From Gemmata massiliana (lineage in GTDB: Bacteria > Planctomycetota > Planctomycetia > Gemmatales > Gemmataceae): 59,267 nucleotides of DNA. Shown piece after piece: positions 8,513 through 16,030 of the stretch (within the stretch, counting starts at the first letter, position 1; each line of letters starts with the position of its first letter). Below the pieces are notes generated by a model. That model saw only the letters and a list, made by a program, of their open reading frames with translations, searched no databases and was not told the origin of the DNA. The position numbers and the translations under genes were made by a program. The stretch is taken from NCBI GenBank assembly GCA_000531095.1, contig HG799466.1:1-59267 (forward strand). The letters run 5' to 3'.

Positions 8513-9598
8513 TCAACCCACGAAGATGCCGCCCTTACCGGTCGGGTCGAACACGAGCAAACTGAGCGCTTCGACGAGCGCGGACGAAAACCCTTTCAGG
8601 TGCGGCCCCGCCCCGGTGCCCGCGCCCGCGAGGATCAGGCCCCCGTTCCCTGCGACGCGCACGCCCCCCTGGAACGCCGGATCGAATGCGAGAAAGCTGC
8701 GCTGTTCCGCCCCGCCCACGAACGTTTTCACGTGCGGCGGACCGACCGCCGCGCCCGCCACGATGCTCCCGCTCGCGAACCCGACCGACACCCCACCCGT
8801 GAACCCGCTGAACGCGAAGAAGCTGTTCCGCAGAGCCCCGGACGCGCCGTCGAACACCTTTACGTGTGCCCCGTTCGTGGCGGTACCGGTGACGATATCC
8901 GCGCGCCCGTCGCCGGTCGAGTCGCCCGCGGCGACCGTCACCCCGCCCGTGAACCCGTCGTAGGCGAGGAAACTACGGATCTCCGCCCCGGTCGCGCCGT
9001 CGAACACCTTCACGTGCGAAGCGCCCGTTGCGGTGCCCACGATGATGTCGGCGCGGCCGTCGCCGGTCACGTCGCCGCTCGCGACGAACAGCCCGCCCAG
9101 GAACGCCGGATCGAATGCGAGAAAGCTCCGCACCAGCCCGCCGGTCGCGCCGTCGAACACTTTTACGTGCGCTGCCACCCCCGGGGCCGTGCCGGTGACG
9201 ACGTCTTCGACCCCGTCGCCGGTCACGTCACCGCTCGCGACGCGCACCCCGCCGCTGTACCCCGCGTAGGCAGTCGCGCTAAATCGCGTAGTGCCGTCCG
9301 CGTTCAGGGCGGCGACCCGGGAGGCGGCGCCCGGCCCGGTCCCGACCGCGATCAGTTGCGCCGGGGCCGGCGCCCCGGTCGCGGCGATCTGGTAGATGCG
9401 TCCGGTGCTCAGGCTCAGGTACAGCAACCGGCCGTCCGGCAGCACGTCTAAATCGACCACGCCGGAACCGGCGGTCGAGTCGGCGAACGCGGTGACCGCG
9501 CCCGAACTTTCGTCCCGGAGGAAAATGCGGTTGTTCACGAAATCCGCAAAGAAGTAGTCACCCACGAACTGAGCGAACTGCCGCGCACGGTGAATCAA
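8513..9598 (-). CDS. C-terminal fragment of an FG-GAP/VCBS-type surface protein, 5'-truncated
   Basis: The open frame holds repeats of the form VASGDVTGDGxxDxVxGTA...HVKVFDGATG (at least three clear, two weaker), which are integrin-like FG-GAP/VCBS blades with DxTGDGxxD calcium-binding loops. Its N-terminus begins inside a domain: GDYFFADFVNNRI is normally deep inside sugar-dehydrogenase-like beta-propellers. The only start available is a TTG at 9598. Upstream the frame has no ATG or GTG before a TAA about 45 nt further on, and a broken gene of another family is directly adjacent. There is no signal peptide. I read it as the 3' remnant of a large secreted gene, probably not functional. Confidence 0.6.
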   Translation of the reverse strand: MIHRARQFAQFVGDYFFADFVNNRIFLRDESSGAVTAFADSTAGSGVVDLDVLPDGRLLYLSLSTGRIYQIAATGAPAPAQLIAVGTGPGAASRVAALNADGTTRFSATAYAGYSGGVRVASGDVTGDGVEDVVTGTAPGVAAHVKVFDGATGGLVRSFLAFDPAFLGGLFVASGDVTGDGRADIIVGTATGASHVKVFDGATGAEIRSFLAYDGFTGGVTVAAGDSTGDGRADIVTGTATNGAHVKVFDGASGALRNSFFAFSGFTGGVSVGFASGSIVAGAAVGPPHVKTFVGGAEQRSFLAFDPAFQGGVRVAGNGGLILAGAGTGAGPHLKGFSSALVEALSLLVFDPTGKGGIFVG

Positions 9599-9635
9599 AC
9601 GCTGCGTTTGCAGAAGGGGCGCGTCGTATAGCGCC

Positions 9636-9816
9636 TCACGTTACGCCCATCGCCAGATCAACGACCCAGCACCCGGGCGCCGGCAGTGCCACAACACGCT
9701 CTCGTCGTCGCACCCCGCGTCCTGGAGCGCATCGGCGAGGATCGGCAAACGCTCGAACGCTCGACCTTCGTATATTCCGCGTGCCAGCGCCAGTACGTCG
9801 GACGTGCGCCAACAGA
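9636..9816 (-). pseudogene. Frameshifted 3' remnant of the GCWVVDL paralogous family
   Basis: The segment encodes WRTSDVLALARGIYEGRAF, PILADALQDAGCD and HCR, closely matching the C-terminal third of the intact paralogue at 5093-5707. Just after HCR the frame ends in an unrelated tail, but the neighbouring frame reads GCWVVDLAMGVT then TGA at 9636, which is the family C-terminus. So there is a frameshift near 9670-9680. The 5' two thirds are missing and replaced by AT-richer DNA from about 9820 onward. Confidence 0.8.
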
Positions 9817-10030
9817 TATTGTGGACATCATGGCGATTTCGTGTGGTTGCCAATGTTTTGTTTTTCAATTTGAAAGATAAGTATTTAATGACATCAAAAA
9901 TTATAATGGCTGTTGGCTGTAGTCGAATTTGAGTTGATTACTTACGCTAATTTGGAGTGATACGGAGCTGACGCTGCGTATTTACTGTGCGGATTTTGCG
10001 AATAGTCCTTGCAACTTTTAGGAGTCGTCT
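9817..10030. other. AT-richer junction/leader region
   Basis: From about 9820 the composition drops sharply in GC (runs such as TTTTTCAATTTGAAAGATAA and AAAAATTATAATGG). It joins the broken paralogue fragment to a small secreted gene. It probably includes the promoter of that gene, but I cannot fix a -10/-35 pair with confidence. Confidence 0.4.
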
Positions 10031-10504
10031 GTGCCCAACGTTTTGTTAGTTCGTTTGGCTTCCTTTGTCGCAATTCTCGCGACGAGCATATTCTTGAGCA
10101 ATGCGTCCGTGCAGGCTGCTGCTGGCGGCACGTTTGTTATTACCCAGATTCAGTACACGGATGGGGCGGGCGCAGTCCAAACGGCTCAAGTCAAGGACGG
10201 TGCAGTTCAGGTTCCGGCAATTGCAAATACAAATGGATTTAAAATAATTGGAACTTATACTCCAAACAATCCTGTTCCGATGTTTGCTGGCAAGGTCATG
10301 ACGGATGGTGGGGCGAACGATATAAGCACCGCGCCGACTTTGAATAATGGCACGTGGACGGTACAGGTTGGGGCTAATCAAATGGGGACTAATAAAAACG
10401 TAAAGGTGAGCACCATAGTTACGGGTGGCGCCGCTAATACGGTGATGATTAATAATGCGGTTGTTCCGACTCTTCCTGTTACGTTGACTGTGTCGGCGAA
10501 CTAG
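10031..10504 (+). CDS. Small secreted protein of unknown function in an AT-rich island
   Basis: The predicted protein has 157 residues. A GTG start at 10031 with AGGAG 7 nt upstream gives a clean signal peptide (VRLASFVAILATSIFLSNASVQA, cleavage near residue 30). The mature part is about 127 residues, rich in T, V, N and G, of beta-sandwich character, and has no cysteine. Base composition and codon use (many A/T-ending codons such as AAT, ATT, ACT) differ from neighbouring genes, which suggests acquisition from elsewhere or a fast-evolving locus. A DUF1559 gene follows about 155 bp downstream. I do not recognise the family. Confidence 0.7.
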   Translation: MPNVLLVRLASFVAILATSIFLSNASVQAAAGGTFVITQIQYTDGAGAVQTAQVKDGAVQVPAIANTNGFKIIGTYTPNNPVPMFAGKVMTDGGANDISTAPTLNNGTWTVQVGANQMGTNKNVKVSTIVTGGAANTVMINNAVVPTLPVTLTVSAN

Positions 10505-10659
10505 ATTGACATGGTGCGCTGATTTGTTACGCTTATTTTCTTCAAATCTCGCGATGCCTCTCGTTGAAAACACCGAGGGGCATCTTTGCTTGGCATCATT
10601 ACGCCAGATGCGCATGGACGTGTTTTGCTTCCGAGTTGGGGCTCAAATGGAGGTTGGTT

Positions 10660-11541
10660 GTGACCAAGCGCCGAGCAGGTTTTACACTGATTGAGTTGTT
10701 AGTGGTGATCGCTATCATTGCGATTCTCATTGGCCTTCTCCTGCCCGCGGTCCAAAAGGTCCGAGAAGCGGCGGCTCGCATGAAGTGCCAAAATAACATG
10801 AAGCAGATCGGCCTCTCCTGGCATAATTACCAATCGCAAAACGGTTACTTCCCAATCTTTGGCGGCGGAAACCCGAGTTACACCGCTCCTGGACAGCCGA
10901 TTGTTCCCGGGCCGATTCCAACAGGAATTCCCGTGGGAACATGGCTTTGGACGCTCTTACCGTACATCGAGCAAGAACCGCTTTGGCTCCAGTCGTCCGC
11001 ACCGTCGGCTGCGGATGCTTCTGGGCAGGTGTGCAGTACGCCCGTTTCTCTGTACTTTTGCCCGTCTCGTAGCCGATCTCGGACGTTCGCAGTAGAAGCA
11101 GAGGGGATCATCCCGCCTTCGTACCCACGGGCCGGAAATGACTATGCTGGCAACGGTGGGATAACGGGGAAGGCCGATGGTATTTTTGGCGCAAGGCTCA
11201 CACCAGAGGCGTTTACTGACGGGTTGACCAATACCGTTGCAATTGGTGAGCGGTGGATTCCGGTTGCGTGGTATGAGGGGCAGAACAAAATTAACACATA
11301 CGGTTACGCTGGTTCAAAGGACGCGATGGTCTCCCTTTCACTCCATCCGTTTAACCCGTTAGTGGATAGAACGCCGCCCCCCACTAACGGGTATGCCCAG
11401 TGGGGAGCGGCGCACCCGTCTGGGATGAACACACTGTTCGCAGATGGTTCGGTTCGGATGATTCCATTCACAATCGCAGAAGATGCAATGCAGGCACTCT
11501 GTACTCGCAACGGTGGAGAAGTCGTTAGCTTAGATTTCTAA
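10660..11541 (+). CDS. DUF1559 protein with type IV pilin-like N-terminus
   Basis: The predicted protein has 293 residues. It starts [17 protein letters not shown], a prepilin-type methylation motif and hydrophobic helix, followed by the planctomycete hallmark [20 protein letters not shown]. The C-terminal [10 protein letters not shown] matches the conserved end of DUF1559 proteins. These are very abundant in planctomycetes, processed like pseudopilins, probably at the cell surface; their role is unknown. GTG at 10660 is chosen because GGAGG lies 6 nt before it and the GFTLIEL motif then sits at residue 6. Confidence 0.9.
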   Translation: MTKRRAGFTLIELLVVIAIIAILIGLLLPAVQKVREAAARMKCQNNMKQIGLSWHNYQSQNGYFPIFGGGNPSYTAPGQPIVPGPIPTGIPVGTWLWTLLPYIEQEPLWLQSSAPSAADASGQVCSTPVSLYFCPSRSRSRTFAVEAEGIIPPSYPRAGNDYAGNGGITGKADGIFGARLTPEAFTDGLTNTVAIGERWIPVAWYEGQNKINTYGYAGSKDAMVSLSLHPFNPLVDRTPPPTNGYAQWGAAHPSGMNTLFADGSVRMIPFTIAEDAMQALCTRNGGEVVSLDF

Positions 11542-11804
11542 TCGTTGGGGCGATTGTCGCTGCGCGTGCGGTTCGCGAGCCGGCTCCCGATCCAGAACGT
11601 GCCCCACGCGAGGCCGATCCCCGCGAGGCCCGTCCCCATTCCGCTCCCGCACGAGCGGAACAGCCCGCGCCGGGGTTGGTCCGTGGCGGGGAAGTTCCGG
11701 TTCTTGCTCGGGGACGGACCGGGCGGGATGTCCGCAAACGCGATGAGCGGTGAAAGTGCGAGGCCGAGGCACGTGGACCAGCCCAACACAAGCGAGTGCG
11801 TCAT
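11538..11804 (-). CDS. Small exported membrane protein
   Basis: The predicted protein has 88 residues. The N-terminus ([21 protein letters not shown]) is signal-like, followed by a short proline-rich stretch ([10 protein letters not shown]). The C-terminal hydrophobic segment ([21 protein letters not shown]) ends in basic residues. Its 3' end overlaps the end of the convergent DUF1559 gene by 4 bp. The DIPPGP motif after the signal is, as far as I recall, common in small planctomycete membrane proteins. Two alternative frames in the same place have no signal or membrane logic. Confidence 0.55.
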   Translation of the reverse strand: MTHSLVLGWSTCLGLALSPLIAFADIPPGPSPSKNRNFPATDQPRRGLFRSCGSGMGTGLAGIGLAWGTFWIGSRLANRTRSDNRPND

Positions 11805-12017
11805 TCGTCACCCCGTGCGCCTGTGACCGGTAACAGAACCCGGTGTTACCTCTATCACGGGGACGATCGTATTGGGAAGTGGAATTCGCGCTCAATAGTG
11901 GTCTCCGCGGCGGCCCGATCCCGACGATCGTTGTATTTGTTTAGCGCCTTCGGGCGGTGACGTGGTGATTTCTCGCCCTCCGGCTACGATACCCGCACGG
12001 ACGAGCCGTACCGGTCA

Positions 12018-12703
12018 ATGGCCGACGCCGTTCCGAACGGTACCGGTCAGGCTAACAACAAACTCGCCGGCGCGACGGTCATGGTGCAACACGATTACAA
12101 CGGGTCCGGGCGCTGGACTCGCGAGCAGATCCAGGCCCGTTACGCGGCGCTCGCGCGCCAACTCCGTGTTGCGGAACCCTGCGATCTCCGGCCGGTGGAG
12201 GTGGAATCCGGGGGTGGTCATTGGGTCTACCCGGTCATGGATCGCGTCATCGAAGGAATCAGGCGAGGTAACACCGCGTGGATGAACTCGGGGTCGAGTT
12301 CATCCACGAAGACCGGACGTTCCCGTTCGGACGGGCCTTGAAGTCCAACACCGCACGTGCGCTGCGTCGTGCTGAGCTTACGCCCGAGCAGAACGAGCGG
12401 ATTCGCAAGCGCGTCGTCGAGATGTTGATCGCGGGCAACACACCGCGCGAGTACCGGGAGTACGCCAAGTTAGTACGGAGAATCGGCGCGGGCGACTGGT
12501 GGGCGCGGGCGCAGGGCCGGGTGAACGTATCGAGCCCGCACGTTCGCCGGTACTACGACTACTTCAGGCAGCACGTCGTTGGTCACGAGGCGCGGGGTGG
12601 TGAACCAGGGATTGCACCCGAAGGAGGTCTCGGGTCGCTTACCGGTTCCAACGTTCCATTGGCCGCTGGTGCGGAGTTTGCGGGTAACTGGTCAGATGGG
12701 TAA
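12018..12703 (+). pseudogene. Conserved hypothetical gene split by a frameshift
   Basis: Two overlapping frames (12018-12341 and 12278-12703) together make one protein. The first reads through GSGRWTREQIQARYAAL, PVEVESGGGHWVYPVMDRVI and GIRRGNTA, then turns to low-complexity serine. The second begins DELGVEFIHEDRTFPFGR, continuing the expected sequence. One base is missing near 12280-12283. The 5' side also looks cut: the first frame is open back to 11961 with protein-like sequence (SPSGYDTRTDEPYRS) but no good start. Both GC content and codon use are normal. I recall this as a conserved protein of unknown function. It is probably a recent pseudogene. Confidence 0.55.
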
Positions 12704-12748
12704 TCGGGGGTGTGCGTAGAATAGATACGGTCGCTTGGTACGAGATCG

Positions 12749-12821
12749 GCGGGGGTGGAGTAGTTAGTTAACTCGTCGGGCTAATCCCCCGAAGCCGTGG
12801 GTGCGAAGCCCACCCTCCGCA
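12749..12821 (+). tRNA. Initiator-tRNA-like cloverleaf with AAU anticodon (probably a degenerate tRNA)
   Basis: The 73 bases fold as a full cloverleaf: acceptor GCGGGGG/CCTCCGC (7 bp, one G-T), TG at 8-9, D stem GAGT/ACTC, anticodon stem TCGGG/CCCGA, T stem GTGGG/CCCAC, discriminator A. The segments GTGGAG and CTCGTCGGGCT and the three G-C pairs under the anticodon loop are those of initiator tRNA-fMet. Differences are severe: the anticodon loop is CTAATCC instead of CTCATAA, the D loop lacks GG, the T loop is TGCGAAG, and position 1-72 is paired, unlike bacterial initiators. No CCA is encoded. It is either a decayed copy or a specialised tRNA-like RNA. Confidence 0.6.
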
Positions 12822-12839
12822 CTTCTTGTCCACAAACGA

Positions 12840-12880
12840 TAACAGCCCCGGCACTCTTCGTGAGCGTGCCGGGGCTGTTA
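12840..12880. terminator. Strong bidirectional hairpin
   Basis: A perfect 15-bp stem TAACAGCCCCGGCAC / GTGCCGGGGCTGTTA with an 11-base loop. It lies between the tRNA-like element (plus strand) and the end of the RRM gene (minus strand), so it can terminate both. No long T-run follows on either side. Confidence 0.75.
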
Positions 12881-12894
12881 TGTCAGACGATTGG

Positions 12895-13203
12895 TTAGTA
12901 GCTACGGGAGTACCCGCCGCGGCTCGCACCGGAGCCGCCCCGTGACCCGCCGGACGAGCCGCCCTCACGGGGCTTGGCCTCGTTTACAGTCAGGCTGCGA
13001 CCACCGAACTGGGCCTGGTGCAAGCCCTGGATCGCTTCCTCGGCACCCTCGGCCAGCTCGACGAACGCGAACCCGCGGCTGTTGCCGGTTTCGCGGTCCG
13101 TGCAGATGGTCGCGCTCAACACCCGGCCGTAAGCGGAGAACATCTCACGCAGTTCGTCGGAGGTGGCGTTGAACGGCAGGTTGCCAACATAGAGCTTCTT
13201 CAA
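12895..13203 (-). CDS. RRM-type RNA-binding protein
   Basis: The predicted 102-residue protein has a single RNA recognition motif: RNP2 is LYVGNLPF (4-11) and RNP1 is RGFAFVEL (about 43-50). A short Gly/Ser/Arg-rich tail (GGSSGGSRGG...) follows, as in cyanobacterial and planctomycete Rbp proteins linked to cold response and RNA handling. The start codon is a TTG at 13203, which makes the protein begin directly before the first strand; a GAGAG lies upstream. The unusual start may keep expression low or regulated. Confidence 0.92.
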   Translation of the reverse strand: MKKLYVGNLPFNATSDELREMFSAYGRVLSATICTDRETGNSRGFAFVELAEGAEEAIQGLHQAQFGGRSLTVNEAKPREGGSSGGSRGGSGASRGGYSRSY

Positions 13204-13508
13204 AATGCACTCTCTTCTGGGCTTTCGGCCCGGGAAACGGACGGCGCACGGTCGGAGTGATCGTGGCCGGGTCAGGAGCCGCTCGGCGGTTTGACGGTCT
13301 TGGAAACTGTGAGGCGATTGCTCAGAGTGGCTAAACCAAGAAGGGCCAAGTGCGTGGGCGGTGGGATGTCCATCATCTCCTGACGGGCGGACCGGTCGGT
13401 CCGCGTGAAAGCATTATACCCGAGGGCGGGTGTCGCGCGAATACCGATCCGAATTTTGTTCAGGGCCGTTGAGTTTCGGTAGTTGCGTTGCCCCACCTGT
13501 TCGTTGCT
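13204..13508. other. Intergenic leader upstream of the RRM gene
   Basis: There is no supportable gene. A small hairpin with CGGGC/GCCCG arms lies at about 13218-13234, within the likely 5' untranslated region of the RRM gene. A short minus-strand open frame (13272-13376) has no signal, domain or good ribosome site. Confidence 0.4.
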
Positions 13509-13889
13509 TCACTCAATAGGGCCCCAGCCGCGGTCCCGGTCGTGATGATCGTCGTGTTCGTAGTTATCGCGGTCGGTTACGGGCGTAATCGTTGTGGTCG
13601 CAGCCGCCGCACTCATGTGCGAGGTTGGTACTGGCACCGCGTTCACTTTCTTGAACGCAACCACCGTGCCGGCGATCGCTCCGACCCACGAGGTGACGTA
13701 GGCCAGCAACAGATCCGGTTCGTAGCCCAACATGATCGCGAATGCTGCTCCTGCGAAACCACCGAGTAACTGGCCCCAGGCCCAGTACCCGAGCAGCAAG
13801 AACACGAATGGTAGTACCGCTCGACCCTTATGACGCGCCCGTGCCGCAATATTCGGGCTGAGTACGGAGAGAACTAAGATTTCCAACAC
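13509..13889 (-). CDS. Small integral membrane protein of unknown function
   Basis: The predicted protein has 126 residues. Two or three hydrophobic segments (VLPFVFLLLGYWAWGQLLGG, GFAGAAFAIMLG, LLAYVTSWVGAIAGTVVAF) cover residues 25-80. The C-terminal tail is Thr-rich, then His/Asp-rich (DNYEHDDHHDRDRG), which may bind metal. The start is a GTG at 13889 with GGAGGAG 7 nt upstream. It follows glgA in the same direction after only 24 bp, so it is probably co-transcribed with it, but a link to glycogen is not evident. Confidence 0.75.
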   Translation of the reverse strand: MLEILVLSVLSPNIAARARHKGRAVLPFVFLLLGYWAWGQLLGGFAGAAFAIMLGYEPDLLLAYVTSWVGAIAGTVVAFKKVNAVPVPTSHMSAAAATTTITPVTDRDNYEHDDHHDRDRGWGPIE

Positions 13890-13913
13890 GGGCGATCTCC
13901 TCCGCGCCGAGAA

Positions 13914-15419
13914 TCAACTGATCCCGGCGACCCGGCGGTACAGGCGCTCGTAGGCCTCGGCGCTGCGGTCCCAGCTCCAGTCCTGGACCATCGCGGTGGT
14001 TACGATCTGCCTGAAGTCCTTGGGCCGGTCGCGGTACAGCGTCAGCGCCCAGCGCACCGTTTCATAGAGCGCGCTCGCGGTGTAGTCGTTGAAACTGAAC
14101 CCGGTCGCGCGCCGGTCCGCGAGGTTCTCCTCGGTCGCGTTCACCACGGTGTCCGCCAGCCCGCCGGTGGAGCGCACCACCGGCGGCGTACCGTACTTCA
14201 GGCTGTACATCTGGTTGAGGCCGCACGGTTCGTAGCGGCTCGGCATGAGGAACAGGTCGCTCCCCGCTTCGATCACGTGCGCGAGCGTTTCGTTGAACCC
14301 GAGGTAGATGCCGACCTGGTCCGGGTACCGGTCGCGGAGCGCCTGGAGCTGGTCGTGGTATTCCCGGTCGCCGTCGCCGAGCACCACGAGCTGGCACCCG
14401 AGGTCGAGGAAGCCCTGTGCCGCGCTGAGGATGATGTCGATGCCCTTCTGGGCCACGAGGCGGGCGATCACGCCCAGAACGGGCGCGGTGGGCTTGCCGG
14501 GCAGGTGGAACCGGTGCTGGAGGTCCGCCTTGCAGCGCGGCTTCTTCTCGAACACGGTTTCCGGCGTGTACTGTGCGGCGATGCGCAGGTCGCGGGCCGG
14601 GTTCCAGTGCTCGTAGTCGCACCCGTTCACGATGCCGGACAGCTTCCAGTGCAGGTGCCCGAGCAGCCCTTCCAGCCCGTAGCCGAACTCGGAGGTTTGG
14701 ATCTCTCGCGCGTAGGTCGGGCTAACGGTATTTACCGCGTCCGCGAACACGATGCCGGCTTTGAGGAAGTTCAGCCCGTAGTGTTCGAGTTGGCCGGGGT
14801 TGTACAGCCACCCGGGGAGCCCGGTGTAGTTCATCAATTCGCGCGGGTACGAACCCTGGTACGCGATGTTGTGAATGGTGAACACCGACCGGATGCGCTG
14901 GTACCCGGGGCTGTGGCGGTGCGTTTCGGCGAGGTAGGTTGGGATGAGGCCCGTTTGCCAGTCGTTCGCGTGGATAATGTCCGGGGCGAACCCGATGTGC
15001 GGGACTAGCTCCATTACGGCGCGGCAGAAAAAGACGAACCGCGCGCCGTTGTCGCCGTAGTCCTGCTTCCCGCCCCACCCCTGTTCCTGGTACAGCCCGC
15101 GCCCGGTGGCCGGGTCGTCGCGCTCGAAGTAGGGGCCGTGCTCGATCAGGAACACCGGCACGGACGTGCCCGGCAGGTACGATCGATGCACGCGGCACGC
15201 GAGCACACGGTCGCCCATCGGGACCGGGAGCACGATCCCGGTGCGCTCGATCGGCACCCCGGACCGGCGCACCGAGTTGTACAACGGCATCACAACGGAG
15301 ACGGAGTTCCCGCGCCGGGCCAGGGCCGCGGGTAGTGCCCCGGCGACGTCCGCCAGCCCCCCCGTTTTGGCGAACCCGACCACCTCGCTCGCCGCCACCA
15401 GTACCCGCAAACCCGCCAC
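13914..15419 (-). CDS. glgA: Glycogen synthase (ADP-glucose type)
   Basis: GlgA transfers glucose from ADP-glucose to the growing alpha-1,4-glucan. The predicted protein has 501 residues, normal for the family. The N-terminal ADP-glucose motif KTGGLADV starts at residue 18, followed by IIHANDWQTGLIP, TIHNIAYQG, and in the C-terminal half VIARLVAQKG, SRYEPCGLNQMYSLKYGT and RSTGGLADTV with the GT5 catalytic glutamate. The GTG at 15419 is chosen; a TTG nine bases downstream would also fit, and the frame is open to 15476. Glycogen is the substrate source for TreX/TreY-type trehalose synthesis, and treY-treZ are in this window. Confidence 0.95.
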   Translation of the reverse strand: MAGLRVLVAASEVVGFAKTGGLADVAGALPAALARRGNSVSVVMPLYNSVRRSGVPIERTGIVLPVPMGDRVLACRVHRSYLPGTSVPVFLIEHGPYFERDDPATGRGLYQEQGWGGKQDYGDNGARFVFFCRAVMELVPHIGFAPDIIHANDWQTGLIPTYLAETHRHSPGYQRIRSVFTIHNIAYQGSYPRELMNYTGLPGWLYNPGQLEHYGLNFLKAGIVFADAVNTVSPTYAREIQTSEFGYGLEGLLGHLHWKLSGIVNGCDYEHWNPARDLRIAAQYTPETVFEKKPRCKADLQHRFHLPGKPTAPVLGVIARLVAQKGIDIILSAAQGFLDLGCQLVVLGDGDREYHDQLQALRDRYPDQVGIYLGFNETLAHVIEAGSDLFLMPSRYEPCGLNQMYSLKYGTPPVVRSTGGLADTVVNATEENLADRRATGFSFNDYTASALYETVRWALTLYRDRPKDFRQIVTTAMVQDWSWDRSAEAYERLYRRVAGIS

Positions 15420-15569
15420 AGTGTATCCCCACGTGTTCGGTATGATTGTTCGCGTTCGACCGTTCCGCTCACTCAACCCCGGAGTGTCTTATCACCCCGC
15501 GCGCGGTTGAGGCAGTGTCGATGCGTCCGCAATTCTGGTTCCGTTGCCTGCGCTCGAACGAGTTTGTTC

Positions 15570-15625
15570 GTGGCACAGGCCTCCGGCCTGTGGAGTCATT
15601 CCCACAGGCCGGAGGCCTGTGCCAC
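15570..15625. repeat. CACAGGCC...GGCCTGTG palindrome
   Basis: A perfect 24-bp inverted repeat (GTGGCACAGGCCTCCGGCCT and its complement) with an 8-base spacer. Frames through it read TGLRPV and QAGGLCH, phrases that turn up as spurious proteins in planctomycete annotations. It is one of several repeat families here. Confidence 0.8.
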
Positions 15626-16030
15626 CAAACCAAAGACCAAATTCGTAATCAAAAATTGGAGCCGCGAGACTACTATCCTTGTGTTTATAGTGGTAGTGCG
15701 TTACCATCCTAGTGATGTAATTCGCACCCACTTGAAGAGGCGCGTCGCGCATACGATCGGACCCGAAGGCGCATGTCCGCGAGTGGATCGCACCTTCGGC
15801 TAACGCGGCGTCTCTCTACAAGTGCTTGTCGAGTCTGTGATTGCGGCGATTTGCTAGCGATTGCGGTCCCCGAAAAGGTTAGCAAATGTTAGCCGCGTGG
15901 TGCTCCGGGTAATCGAGGCCGATTTCGGTGTCTTCGGAGGTTCGGTCTCCGGGTTTGTAGTGGTGACCCCACCTAACCGAATCGAATCGAATCGAACCCT
16001 CCCCAACAATCGGCTATTTGGGCACCCGAA
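15626..16030. other. Non-coding intergenic stretch
   Basis: No gene is supported. It contains a smaller inverted pair around 15742-15810 (CGGACCCGAAGGCGCA... and TGCGATC-like segments) and the short direct repeat CGAATCGAATCGAATCGAA near 15978. The promoter of glgA must lie near 15430-15500 on the minus strand but is not recognisable. Confidence 0.4.

Noticed and set aside
13272..13496. 74-codon minus-strand frame between the RRM gene and a membrane protein gene
   Set aside because: No ribosome site, signal or conserved pattern; the region looks like a leader.
15492..15803. Open frames on both strands across the CACAGGCC palindrome
   Set aside because: They read TGLRPV / QAGGLCH type phrases produced by the repeat itself; no start signals or domains.
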